From F1-60-MAGs149 sp037133215 (GTDB lineage: Bacteria; Actinomycetota; Thermoleophilia; Gaiellales; F1-60-MAGs149): a stretch of DNA of 11,038 bases. Shown in pieces: positions 4,773 to 11,038 of this stretch. The stretch is taken from positions 1-11,038 of the forward strand of contig JBAXOM010000070.1 in assembly GCA_037133215.1 (NCBI GenBank). Direction: 5' to 3'. Numbering within the stretch: the stretch's first letter is position 1; every line of letters starts with the position of its first letter. A model generated the notes under the pieces. That model was not told where the DNA came from and ran no database searches. It saw only the letters and a list, made by a program, of their open reading frames with translations. The position numbers and the translations under genes are program-made.

Positions 4773-5489
4773 TTACGAGATGGGGAACGGATTGATGAAG
4801 AAGGTCTCCATACCCATCAACGGGCCCGAGGGGATCTTGGCGAGGCCGACCGGAATTGTCGCGGAGGTCGGAGCATTCGTGAATGCCTGGACACCCGTGG
4901 AGACAGGACGATTGTCGATGTTCTCCATGAGCGGACCAGCGCACACCGCCATCGGGTAGCTCTTGCCATCGATGGTCTTCGGCGTCGTCACGACGCACGG
5001 ATATCCCCAGAAGTTCGCCATCGCGGTATTGCCGCTAGCGCCGACGGTGTAGGTTCGACCCACCGGGGCAGCAACGATCCAACCGGAGCTCGTGTTCTGC
5101 GGGAAGGTGGCCGGGCTACCGAAGCTCGACCAGATAGTCGTATCGCCCTTTACGGTCGGGTCCGGGCCCTGAAGGCTGTAGTTGTAGACCGTCCAACCCA
5201 TGACAATGGGGCAGATGCCCGTACCGAGCGTGTACTTCTTGCCATTGATAAACGTCGACTTGGCGCTTGGTGTGATGTTGCTCGCTGCGCAGAGCGCGTA
5301 GCGCCGGTAAGCAATCCGCATGCCGATGCCTGCCTCGATCGTGGCGGGCACTAGGGCGAGAGCCCTGGTCGTCGGCGACGCGGCCGCGGCACGCGTTGCG
5401 GGCGCGGCCTGCGTTGTGGGCGCCACGGCGAGGACGGCGAAGCCGAGGACAGCCGCAATCGTTGCAAGGCGGCGTTTAGGAACGTTCAT
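4773..5489 (-). CDS. Secreted four-cysteine protein of unknown function (238 aa)
   Basis: The N-terminus MNVPKRRLATIAAVLGFAVL begins a clear Sec signal peptide, with cleavage likely near TTQA-A (about residue 28), followed by an Ala/Thr-rich linker to about residue 48. The mature domain holds four cysteines (67, 93, 165, 183), enough for two disulfides, with the phrases YRRYALCAAS (61–70), TGICPIVMG (90–98), GPDPTVKGDTTIWSSFGSPATFPQ (split around residues 108–131) and FWGYPCVVTTPKTIDGKSYPM (160–180). I have a vague memory of bacterial secreted proteins with a Y-A-L-C-A-A-S start and a later C-P-V segment, but I cannot name a function. The ATG at 5489 has AAGGAG 5 nt upstream. It is transcribed alone, divergent from the transporter gene, and ends 40 nt before the intrinsic terminator. 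It may be an extracellular or envelope-associated binding protein. Confidence 0.75.
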   Translation of the reverse strand: MNVPKRRLATIAAVLGFAVLAVAPTTQAAPATRAAAASPTTRALALVPATIEAGIGMRIAYRRYALCAASNITPSAKSTFINGKKYTLGTGICPIVMGWTVYNYSLQGPDPTVKGDTTIWSSFGSPATFPQNTSSGWIVAAPVGRTYTVGASGNTAMANFWGYPCVVTTPKTIDGKSYPMAVCAGPLMENIDNRPVSTGVQAFTNAPTSATIPVGLAKIPSGPLMGMETFFINPFPIS

Positions 5490-5615
5490 CTGAACTCCTT
5501 GGGTGGGGGAACGACCGCACGAGGTTGACCTGCGAGGGGCCGCCGCTGTTCAGTATGGACTAAAAAAACCTGGCACTGTTCTCAGCCTTCAAAGTGAATG
5601 AGTAAGCCTGCTCGC

Positions 5616-5630
5616 ACGTATCGTTTACGT
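5616..5630. promoter_or_regulatory. Inverted repeat ACGTA-N5-TACGT upstream of the transporter gene
   Basis: ACGTATCGTTTACGT is a perfect 5-bp inverted repeat with a 5-nt spacer. It overlaps the proposed -10 box (5626–5631). It could be an operator, but the arms are short and chance cannot be excluded. Confidence 0.35.
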
Positions 5631-5631
5631 T
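5626..5631 (+). promoter_or_regulatory. Candidate -10 box for leaderless transcription of the EamA transporter
   Basis: TACGTT (TAnnnT) lies 7 nt before the GTG start at 5639 and there is no SD sequence. This spacing puts the transcription start at the first base of the start codon. Confidence 0.5.
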
Positions 5632-5638
5632 GACCTAA

Positions 5639-6478
5639 GTGTCGATTTCCTTAGCCATCGCGAGCGCCGTCCTTTTCGGTGTCTGGAAGTTCGGCATCGG
5701 CCAGTACCGAGACCGCGTCTCGTCTTACGCGATCGTGCTCGTCACCTCGTTGGCCGGCATCCTCATCTACCTCGCCGCGGCCTGGCGAACGGACAAGCTG
5801 ATGGTTGATCCGAAAGATGTTCTGCCAGGAACGTTGGCAGGCATTTGCGTCCTCATCGCAAGCCTGCTGATGCTCAAAGCGTTTCAACGAGGCAAGCTGG
5901 GAGTCGTGGCGGGCATCGGCGCCGCGCAGTGCGTCGTACCCCTGGCCTATTCGATCCTGATCGGCGAAGCACTCTCGCTTGTAGACGTGGGCGGCATCGT
6001 CGTAATCGCGATCGGTATCGTCGTGTTCTTCGCCCCCGCCATGCGACGAAAACCGGGCGTGACCTACTCCGTCGCCGTGATCGTCCTGTCGCTCGCCGCC
6101 GCGTTCTTCTGGGGTGCGGCAATTGTGTTTGTGGACCGCGGCTCGCGGGTGAGTATCCCAATCACCGTGTTGATCTCCCTCGTGCCACAGATTCTGTTTT
6201 CCGCCGTGATGATGATGTTCGTTGGCCGCTCTGTGCAGGGATTGTCCCGCCCTTCGGTGATTCGACTGGTTGGGGCTGGTGTTGCCTTCGCCGTGGGCAA
6301 TGTGGCGCTCTTCACGGCGGCTAACATGGGCGACATCGGCGTCGTGTCGGTCCTTTCGGGACTCTCTCCGCTTGTGGTCGCAGTACTGGCCCTGGTCTTC
6401 CTCCGTGAACGCATGGCCCGATCGGAACTCGTGGCGATGGGCATCACCATCGTTGGAGCCGGACTTCTCGTAATCTAG
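5639..6478 (+). CDS. EamA/DMT-superfamily inner-membrane transporter (279 aa)
   Basis: The protein is very hydrophobic, with about ten membrane segments (roughly 2–19, 29–48, 63–80, 86–107, 114–133, 142–163, 172–195, 206–226, 233–254, 261–279). It divides into two similar halves, each ending in an EamA signature: LAYSILIGEALSLVDVGGIV with IAIGIVVFF in the first (about 102–131) and VLALVFLRERMARSELVAMG with ITIVGAGLLVI in the second (about 249–279). The length and ten-segment plan match the drug/metabolite transporter family, which moves amino acids, nucleosides, drugs or other small metabolites, usually as exporters; the substrate cannot be told. The GTG start at 5639 begins directly with a hydrophobic segment and has no SD, but a TAnnnT box sits 7 nt upstream, suggesting a leaderless mRNA. 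The next gene follows after 62 nt. Confidence 0.88.
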   Translation: MSISLAIASAVLFGVWKFGIGQYRDRVSSYAIVLVTSLAGILIYLAAAWRTDKLMVDPKDVLPGTLAGICVLIASLLMLKAFQRGKLGVVAGIGAAQCVVPLAYSILIGEALSLVDVGGIVVIAIGIVVFFAPAMRRKPGVTYSVAVIVLSLAAAFFWGAAIVFVDRGSRVSIPITVLISLVPQILFSAVMMMFVGRSVQGLSRPSVIRLVGAGVAFAVGNVALFTAANMGDIGVVSVLSGLSPLVVAVLALVFLRERMARSELVAMGITIVGAGLLVI

Positions 6479-6527
6479 GCCACGCCTGGTCTCGGGTGCG
6501 CACAGTACGGCAATCCGTAACCAAGAA

Positions 6528-6533
6528 TACGAT
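6528..6533 (+). promoter_or_regulatory. Candidate -10 box for leaderless transcription of the small secreted protein
   Basis: TACGAT (TAnnnT) lies 7 nt before the ATG at 6541, with no SD sequence. It has the same geometry as the box before the transporter gene. Confidence 0.45.
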
Positions 6534-6540
6534 CCCAGCC

Positions 6541-6954
6541 ATGAAGCGATACAGCCTCCTCACCATTATGATCATCCTCGCGATTGCGGCCTTCGCCCCC
6601 GCCGCCTCCGCCGCGACCACCCCGCTCCAAAGCCTCGCCGGCAGGTGGACCGGCACCCTCAACGGTGCGAAGCCAAAGATCACGGTGACGATCGACCTGA
6701 CGGGCCAGTGGAACGGCTCGCGCATCGCCTTCGGAGGGGGTATCAACTGCAGCGGCCGACTTACGTTTGTCGGCAAAGACACGACGTCGTACCGCTTCGT
6801 CGAGCGCATTACGAAGACCACCAGCACCAGTTGTGCTCTCGCCCGGGGCATCGACCGGTTTACCCCGCTCGCAGACGGCAGTCTCGACTACTCCTGGAAA
6901 CTGGACGGTGGTGGCCAGAGCTCCACGACGACGCTTCGCCGCAGTGTGACGTGA
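6541..6954 (+). CDS. Small secreted beta-rich protein, unknown function (137 aa)
   Basis: Residues 1–24 are a good signal peptide: a short basic start MKRYSLL, a hydrophobic core and an AASA|A cleavage motif. The mature part looks like a single small beta-barrel domain: LAGRWTGTL (32–40), KITVTIDL with G-x-W-N-G, then NCSGRLTFVG (69–78), YRFVERI (84–90), SCALARGIDRFTPLADGSLDYSWKLDG (split around 97–123) and TLRRS at the end. A first W-x-G and a later C-x-G-x-L strand, an F-x-E strand, a second cysteine, and a final G-x-L-x-Y-x-W strand form a pattern seen in lipocalin-like bacterial extracellular domains. C70 and C98 probably form a disulfide. The start at 6541 is preferred over an in-frame ATG at 6496 because the signal peptide begins there. 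The stop overlaps the next gene as GTGA. Confidence 0.72.
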   Translation: MKRYSLLTIMIILAIAAFAPAASAATTPLQSLAGRWTGTLNGAKPKITVTIDLTGQWNGSRIAFGGGINCSGRLTFVGKDTTSYRFVERITKTTSTSCALARGIDRFTPLADGSLDYSWKLDGGGQSSTTTLRRSVT

Positions 6955-7256
6955 GCAACGCTCCGGGCGACACCGGCGCCGTCAATCACGCAGTGATCGC
7001 AGATCCGCCAGCTGTCACGAGTCCCGGCTCGACCGTCGAGAAGGCATCGTTCTGGCGCTTCAACGAGGCCGCAACGGCAGCTGAAGGCCGTGCGTTCGCG
7101 GCACTCCCGTTTGCAACGCGAATCGAGCAGCTTGACGCGCTCAACGCATCGATGGACGAGCTTAGTGAGATCCGCCTGCGTCCTCCGTCTGAGGTCGTCG
7201 CCCCTCGTGGCGATCCCGAGCGGCTGGAACATGCGCTCAAACCCGACGTCGACTGA
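6951..7256 (+). CDS. Hypothetical 101-aa protein coupled to the small secreted protein
   Basis: The GTG at 6951 overlaps the preceding stop codon (GTGA, 6951–6954), which suggests translational coupling. The protein begins MSNAPGDTGAVNHAVIADPP and ends LEHALKPDVD. It has no signal peptide, membrane segment or cysteine, and is mixed charged/hydrophilic. The middle, ASFWRFNEAATAAEGRAFAAL (about 35–55) with FATRIEQLDALNASMDELSE following, is probably helical. Third codon positions are mostly G or C and first positions rich in G, as expected for a coding frame. I do not recognise a family. A competing frame on the opposite strand is Arg/Cys-rich and looks like a shadow. The gene converges on the transglutaminase-like gene with only 34 bp between stops and no clear terminator there. 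Confidence 0.6.
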   Translation: MSNAPGDTGAVNHAVIADPPAVTSPGSTVEKASFWRFNEAATAAEGRAFAALPFATRIEQLDALNASMDELSEIRLRPPSEVVAPRGDPERLEHALKPDVD

Positions 7257-7290
7257 GCGCCAACTCCTGAAGGTCCACGCGGCCCGATCG

Positions 7291-9738
7291 TCACCGACGC
7301 AGCAAGCGCCTCGGCCGCACTGCGCCACGCACGCGCTCATAACGCGTGCACCGATCGCGCATTGCACCTCGTAGTCGCTGCGTCTCGGCGCGGACGATGT
7401 GCACTGCCTCGGCCGACGCGTCGGGCGGGCCGTAGCGCGCCACCACCACTGCATCCACCCAGCGTTCTGTCGGCACGGCGAACGTCTCCTGCACGCGAGC
7501 ACCAACATCGCCAATGGCCTCACCGCGCGTGATGATGCCCTGGTCGTCGAGCCATCCTTCGATCTCCGCGTGCGCAGCAATCGCCACGTGCCGGGGATTC
7601 TCCGTCCGTCGCGCATGCCTGGCAGTCGCTGCTTTGACGAGCCAGGTCAGCAGACCAAGCACCACGAGGATGAGCACGAGACCGATCAAAATCAGAAGGC
7701 GGCGTGGCCACGGCGAGGCCTCATCGACAGTGGCCCGCGTGCCGTTGGCAGCGCCTGCCGAACCACGATTCGGTCGGGCACCGTTCGGCAACAGCTCGCC
7801 ACCGCCGAGCCCTGCCAACGAGCCACCCGGCAGCACAATGTCACTCGGATTGACGGTGTTTGACGGACTCGTGGCCGACTCGAGACTCTTCGACGGCGTT
7901 GGCTCGAACGACACCCAACCGGCATACGGGAAGCGCACCTCGACCCACGCGTGCGCATCGCGATTGGTGACGACACGCCGCGAGCCGTCCAGGGTTCCCG
8001 GCGAGAACCCGAACGCCACGCGCGCAGGCACACCAAGCATGCGCAACAGCACGGCCATGGCGCCCGCAAAGTACTGACAGTGTGCGGCCCGCCGAGGCGA
8101 AAGAAGAAACTCGGGCAACGGACCCATGATCCCGGAATCTCCGTAGACCGCCGATTCGTCGTACGTAAACTCGGTCCGGAACCAATGCTCGAGCAACGCA
8201 GCTGCCTGATACGGCGTCTTTGCCGACTTCGTCACCGCATGAGCCTGCGAATACGCCCGTAGCCAACGATCAGCGATCAGCGCCGCGAACATTCCCGAAC
8301 CCGTCTCCCGTCGCAGCAACTTCGGGATCTTCGCTTCTCGGCCAGCCTCGCCAAACGCTGGGTAGACCTGGCCCGCGACCGTCAGATCCTGCGGATTTGG
8401 ACGCGACCGTACCGTTTGGGTCGCACCAGTGTCTTTGGCTGTGACCGTCGAGCCCGAAACGTCGACACCCCACGGGCCTGGCTCCTTCGGCGGCGGATGC
8501 TGATTGGCCCCGCTGTGCAGTGACAATTCGCTGAGCATCGTCTGCGCCGGGTCGGTCGGCGAACCCAGCACGTCGGCATTGAGAAGCGCCGGCGAGTTCG
8601 TAGTTTCAGCGACGACAACGGTGTAGGTCGAGCCGAGCGGAAGTGGTGCAGCTAGCACGACGCTACCACCACTGGCCAACGTGACTGGGCGCATGCTGAT
8701 CGGCAGTCCACTGAACGCAACGCTGTCTGCCGGCAGTGGCAGATCTTGCGTGGCCAACGCGAGGTTGCGCACCTCGATCTCGCGTGTCGCTAGTGGCTTT
8801 GCCTGCAACGCTGACGCCAACAACGTCGTGGGAAGCCGCACCGTCGTAGCCCGGGTTTTCGTGACCGGTCGCTGTGCCGGTTGCCAGTAAATGCCATCAA
8901 ACACCTCGAGGCTGCCGACACGCAGATACCCGGCCGTCGGGTCGTTGACCTCGAGTACCGGCACGACCTTATCGCCGAAGTTGATCGCCTTGAGGTTCTG
9001 CTGCCACACAAACCCGACGTTGACCGGCTCCGGCTCGTCAAAGGCCCAGTGCTGCCAGGAGAAGCGGCCGTCCGGCGACAAGCCAGGAAAGAACGCCAGC
9101 CCAACCGTCACCAGCGTGAGTGCGCCAGCAACCCCAAGCACCACCCGCATTCGTTGTTTGCTCTGGTTAACGCGACCGGCACCAAGCACGATGAGCGCCA
9201 ATAGACACAGTGCCGCGGCGTGCAACCAGACTGGCTCGAGATGAAGAAACAGCGTCGAGATCGTTGCGGCACCAGCGACCGCCATCACGGCCAGTAACGG
9301 CACCCGAAACGCAATCAGTGTGCTCGCGCAAACCAGCAAGAGTCCAACCGTGATCAGCCGCACCATCGTCACCGCATCGGGCTCGGCAGCCGCATCGGCC
9401 GGAAAGATCACCCGCACCCAAGCCGCCGCAGCCTGACGAAGCACCTCGAGACTCTGGTCCCAATAGCCAGGACGCCATGGCCAGGCAGCGCCGCGCAGGC
9501 CGATCACGAGCGCCAGCATTCCGAGCACGACTCCCACGAACCCGCAGCCGCGAAGGACCCGCGAACGAAGCGCTCTCAACCCCCAGCCAAGAACCCCGAC
9601 GAGCAGGATCACGACGAAGACCTCGCGCCAACTCGCGGCCGGCACCAGCAGAAGCCTCAGATAGCCACAGACAGATACTGCGCAGAGCAGGTACAGCAGC
9701 GTCGGCACACAGCAACGTGCCAGCAGGCCGCCGCTCAT
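7291..9738 (-). CDS. Membrane-anchored transglutaminase-like protein, TgpA type (815 aa)
   Basis: The layout matches TgpA-like proteins (DUF3488, transglutaminase core, DUF4129). The N-terminal bundle has about six hydrophobic segments between residues 8 and 220. A long extracytoplasmic part contains the core at about 505–615, then a linker, a membrane segment (about 680–702) and a cytoplasmic C-terminal tail with a DUF4129-like helix region (about 715–795). Catalytic residues are C554 (AAHCQYFAGAMAVLLRMLGV, 551–570), H596 (NRDAHAWVEV) and, in place of the usual Asp, E612 (GWVSFEPTPS); Glu here occurs in several actinobacterial relatives. The core's position between membrane segments places it outside the membrane, acting on peptides or proteins as protease or transglutaminase. 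The start at 9738 is chosen because ATG overlaps the DUF58 stop as ATGA; the longer frame adds a poor N-terminus. It is last in the MoxR–DUF58 operon. Confidence 0.88.
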   Translation of the reverse strand: MSGGLLARCCVPTLLYLLCAVSVCGYLRLLLVPAASWREVFVVILLVGVLGWGLRALRSRVLRGCGFVGVVLGMLALVIGLRGAAWPWRPGYWDQSLEVLRQAAAAWVRVIFPADAAAEPDAVTMVRLITVGLLLVCASTLIAFRVPLLAVMAVAGAATISTLFLHLEPVWLHAAALCLLALIVLGAGRVNQSKQRMRVVLGVAGALTLVTVGLAFFPGLSPDGRFSWQHWAFDEPEPVNVGFVWQQNLKAINFGDKVVPVLEVNDPTAGYLRVGSLEVFDGIYWQPAQRPVTKTRATTVRLPTTLLASALQAKPLATREIEVRNLALATQDLPLPADSVAFSGLPISMRPVTLASGGSVVLAAPLPLGSTYTVVVAETTNSPALLNADVLGSPTDPAQTMLSELSLHSGANQHPPPKEPGPWGVDVSGSTVTAKDTGATQTVRSRPNPQDLTVAGQVYPAFGEAGREAKIPKLLRRETGSGMFAALIADRWLRAYSQAHAVTKSAKTPYQAAALLEHWFRTEFTYDESAVYGDSGIMGPLPEFLLSPRRAAHCQYFAGAMAVLLRMLGVPARVAFGFSPGTLDGSRRVVTNRDAHAWVEVRFPYAGWVSFEPTPSKSLESATSPSNTVNPSDIVLPGGSLAGLGGGELLPNGARPNRGSAGAANGTRATVDEASPWPRRLLILIGLVLILVVLGLLTWLVKAATARHARRTENPRHVAIAAHAEIEGWLDDQGIITRGEAIGDVGARVQETFAVPTERWVDAVVVARYGPPDASAEAVHIVRAETQRLRGAMRDRCTRYERVRGAVRPRRLLRR

Positions 9739-10883
9739 GCCAGCTCCGCAAGCTGTGTGATCGGTGCAGCGACTGGCAGCACGTGAACCAGGCCACCGAC
9801 CGCGACCAGCGACGACCAATCAGCACTGGGATCGTCGGTGACATGCACAACCCGAACGGGAGTGTGCGCTGCCTCTGCTCGCAACAGCGCCACCAGTTCT
9901 GGTGCCGCAGAGGCCGTGATGATTGTCAGGGCACCACCACTCGCGAGCCTCCGGTCGCGCGACAAGACCGAGGCAAGTGGGAGCGTTCGGTCTGCGCGAA
10001 CCACGGCCAACGCATCCATCGCAGCAAACCACGACGGTGCGCTTCCATCAAGGGCCAACCGCCGGCTATTCGTATCCAACAAGACGAGCGAGGCCTGCTG
10101 CCGATCGTCGACTGCGCTACGAACGGCAGTCGCAGCGGCCCGGAGCAGTTGATCGAGGCAGGCATCCCCCTGCGCGCCCGTGGCGGCGTCGAGATCGACG
10201 ATGATCGTCCGCTCTACTCGACTGGCATCTTCCAACTCGCGGACCATCAGCCGTCCCGTGCGTGCCGACGATTTCCAGTCCACCCGACGCAGCGACTCGC
10301 CGTCCTGATGCTCCCGAATGCCATGCAGGTCGTAGCCAAACTGGCGGGCAGGCCGTGGCCGAAGCGCACGATCACCATCGCCGCCCGAACCCGCAACCCG
10401 CTCGGTTCGCTCGGCCCAGCGCGGCCAGACCACGACGTCGAAACTGCCCGTGACCGTGCGTGGTGACTCCGTAAACCCGAACACATCGCCCGCCTCGAGC
10501 TCTGCCGACCGAATCGAGAAGACACCACGGGGCAGTGCGGGCGACACGAACGACCCGGACGCACCCAGCTTCGCGCGGCGCACCAAAGGTACCGTCACCC
10601 GATGCTGCCCGACACTCAACTGCGCCTCGCCGTGACGAGGCGTCTTGCCCTCGAGTCCGACGGCGACATCGAAGCCAACGCCTTCGATCGGGCGCTGCGG
10701 CGTGACACTGACGGACAGCTGCAGGCTTTCATCGCGATGCCGTCGCGATGCCACAAGCATCGCCAGCGGCCCGACAATCAGCGCGAGTGCGAGCGGCACT
10801 AAGACACCAGCGCCGAAGCCCCAGGCGACGCCATAGGTGCAGAGCCCCCCGCCGAGCCCGACCCATCCGCGTCGCGTCAACAT
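9735..10883 (-). CDS. DUF58 family protein (382 aa)
   Basis: Two hydrophobic segments near the N-terminus (about 8–25 and 27–45) anchor the protein. The central signature is the DUF58 phrase GIREHQDGESLRRVDWKSSA (188–207) followed by R-T-G-R-L-M-V-R-E (208–216). The C-terminal part begins with TIIVDLDA (226–233) and resembles a vWA fold, though I see no complete MIDAS (D-x-S-x-S) and the usual Ser/Thr pattern is missing, so metal binding is doubtful. The ATG at 10883 is 2 nt after the MoxR stop, and its stop overlaps the next start (ATGA). DUF58 proteins are typical partners of MoxR ATPases; the pair is thought to remodel or activate envelope proteins, with the membrane protein as substrate adaptor. 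Here the next partner is the transglutaminase-like protein. Confidence 0.88.
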   Translation of the reverse strand: MLTRRGWVGLGGGLCTYGVAWGFGAGVLVPLALALIVGPLAMLVASRRHRDESLQLSVSVTPQRPIEGVGFDVAVGLEGKTPRHGEAQLSVGQHRVTVPLVRRAKLGASGSFVSPALPRGVFSIRSAELEAGDVFGFTESPRTVTGSFDVVVWPRWAERTERVAGSGGDGDRALRPRPARQFGYDLHGIREHQDGESLRRVDWKSSARTGRLMVRELEDASRVERTIIVDLDAATGAQGDACLDQLLRAAATAVRSAVDDRQQASLVLLDTNSRRLALDGSAPSWFAAMDALAVVRADRTLPLASVLSRDRRLASGGALTIITASAAPELVALLRAEAAHTPVRVVHVTDDPSADWSSLVAVGGLVHVLPVAAPITQLAELA

Positions 10884-10885
10884 GG

Positions 10886-11038
10886 CTACATCGGTGCCGG
10901 AGTGCGGGCCACGAGCTCGCCAACGATTCCTGCAGCGTCGGCATCGCCCGTCCGAACTGCACTCGCCAGCAACACCCGGTGCGCGAGCACCGGCACGGCA
11001 ACCGCCTTGACATCCTCGGGCGTCACGAACAGGCGCCC
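10886..11038 (-). CDS. MoxR-family AAA+ ATPase, C-terminal fragment cut by the window edge
   Basis: The last 50 codons run from the right edge to a TAG at 10888–10886. They begin GRLFVTPEDVKAVAVPVLAH and continue R-V-L-L-A-S-A-V-R-T-G. This is the end of the C-terminal helical lid domain of MoxR ATPases, where the phrase R-x-F-V-x-P-x-D-V-x-x-V-A-x-x-V-L-x-H-R is highly conserved. The tail V-x-E-L-V-x-R-T-P-A-P-M is also usual. Walker A and B and the arginine finger lie beyond the edge. It acts as a hexameric cytoplasmic chaperone ATPase working with the DUF58 protein 2 nt downstream. The gene is first of the three visible in this operon. Confidence 0.88.
   Translation of the reverse strand, partial: GRLFVTPEDVKAVAVPVLAHRVLLASAVRTGDADAAGIVGELVARTPAPM

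Larger units (their letters stand above)
5490..5638. other. Divergent intergenic region (149 bp) with an A7/T7 run
   Basis: This region lies between the secreted-protein gene (minus) and the transporter gene (plus). It holds a run of seven A (T on the minus strand) near 5563–5569, striking in this GC-rich DNA, preceded on the minus strand by a weak GGC/GCC hairpin. Its meaning is unclear: AT-rich promoter element or leader attenuator. No good -35/-10 pair is found for the minus gene. Confidence 0.35.

Noticed and set aside
6888..7616. A 242-codon minus-strand frame overlapping the end of the transglutaminase-like gene and the 101-aa gene.
   Set aside because: It is Arg/Cys/Trp-rich and crosses the 3' part of a clear gene in another frame; coding bias favours the plus-strand 101-aa frame and the transglutaminase frame.
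9477..10466. A 329-codon plus-strand open frame opposite the DUF58 and transglutaminase-like genes.
   Set aside because: Both minus-strand genes have clear domain signatures and a 4-bp coupling overlap; the plus frame is a basic, low-information shadow.

Overview
The window is GC-rich with strong G/C third-position codon bias. It looks like a chromosomal segment of an actinobacterium in the broad sense (Actinomycetota; I cannot fix the class). Supporting this are an R2lox-type oxidase, a MoxR–DUF58–TgpA-like transglutaminase cluster, GTG starts, many 4-bp start/stop overlaps, and several genes that lack a Shine-Dalgarno (SD) sequence but have a TAnnnT hexamer 6–7 nt before the start codon, as in leaderless actinobacterial mRNAs. 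I see no insertion sequence, phage gene, CRISPR array or other mobile element.

Layout from left to right. (1) 1–1321, minus strand: a three-gene operon of an R2-like ligand-binding oxidase, a 55-aa DUF1059 protein and the first 38 codons of a GntR/FadR-type regulator that runs off the left edge. It has a good promoter with a 20-bp palindrome over the start region. (2) 1338–2945, minus: a long secreted predicted beta-propeller protein, ending just before a perfect 14-bp hairpin. (3) 3158–4662, plus: a CaiD-like enoyl-CoA hydratase, a DUF4287/DUF1801-type protein and tRNA-Arg(CCU). (4) 4671–5489, minus: a composite hairpin terminator and a secreted four-cysteine protein of unknown function. (5) 5639–7256, plus: an EamA/DMT-type transporter, a small secreted beta-rich protein and a 101-aa unknown protein that overlaps it by 4 bp. 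(6) 7291–11038, minus: the end of a MoxR AAA+ ATPase, a DUF58 protein and an 815-aa membrane transglutaminase-like protein, tightly packed in that order of transcription.

How they work together. The clearest functional unit is MoxR–DUF58–transglutaminase, a conserved envelope-associated chaperone/protease-like cluster. The R2lox operon joins a Mn/Fe oxidase to a small putative metal-binding protein and a regulator, which suggests one metal- or ligand-responsive oxidase unit; that link is inference. The other genes look like independent housekeeping, metabolic or secreted-protein genes. The two exported proteins of unknown function (1389–2945 and 4773–5489) and the small operon at 6541–7256 are the least explained parts. 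Nothing here amounts to an obvious new multi-gene defence or mobile system. The most original observations are the R2lox operon with its palindromic operator candidate, its regulator hidden in the first 116 bases, and the repeated leaderless-start architecture.
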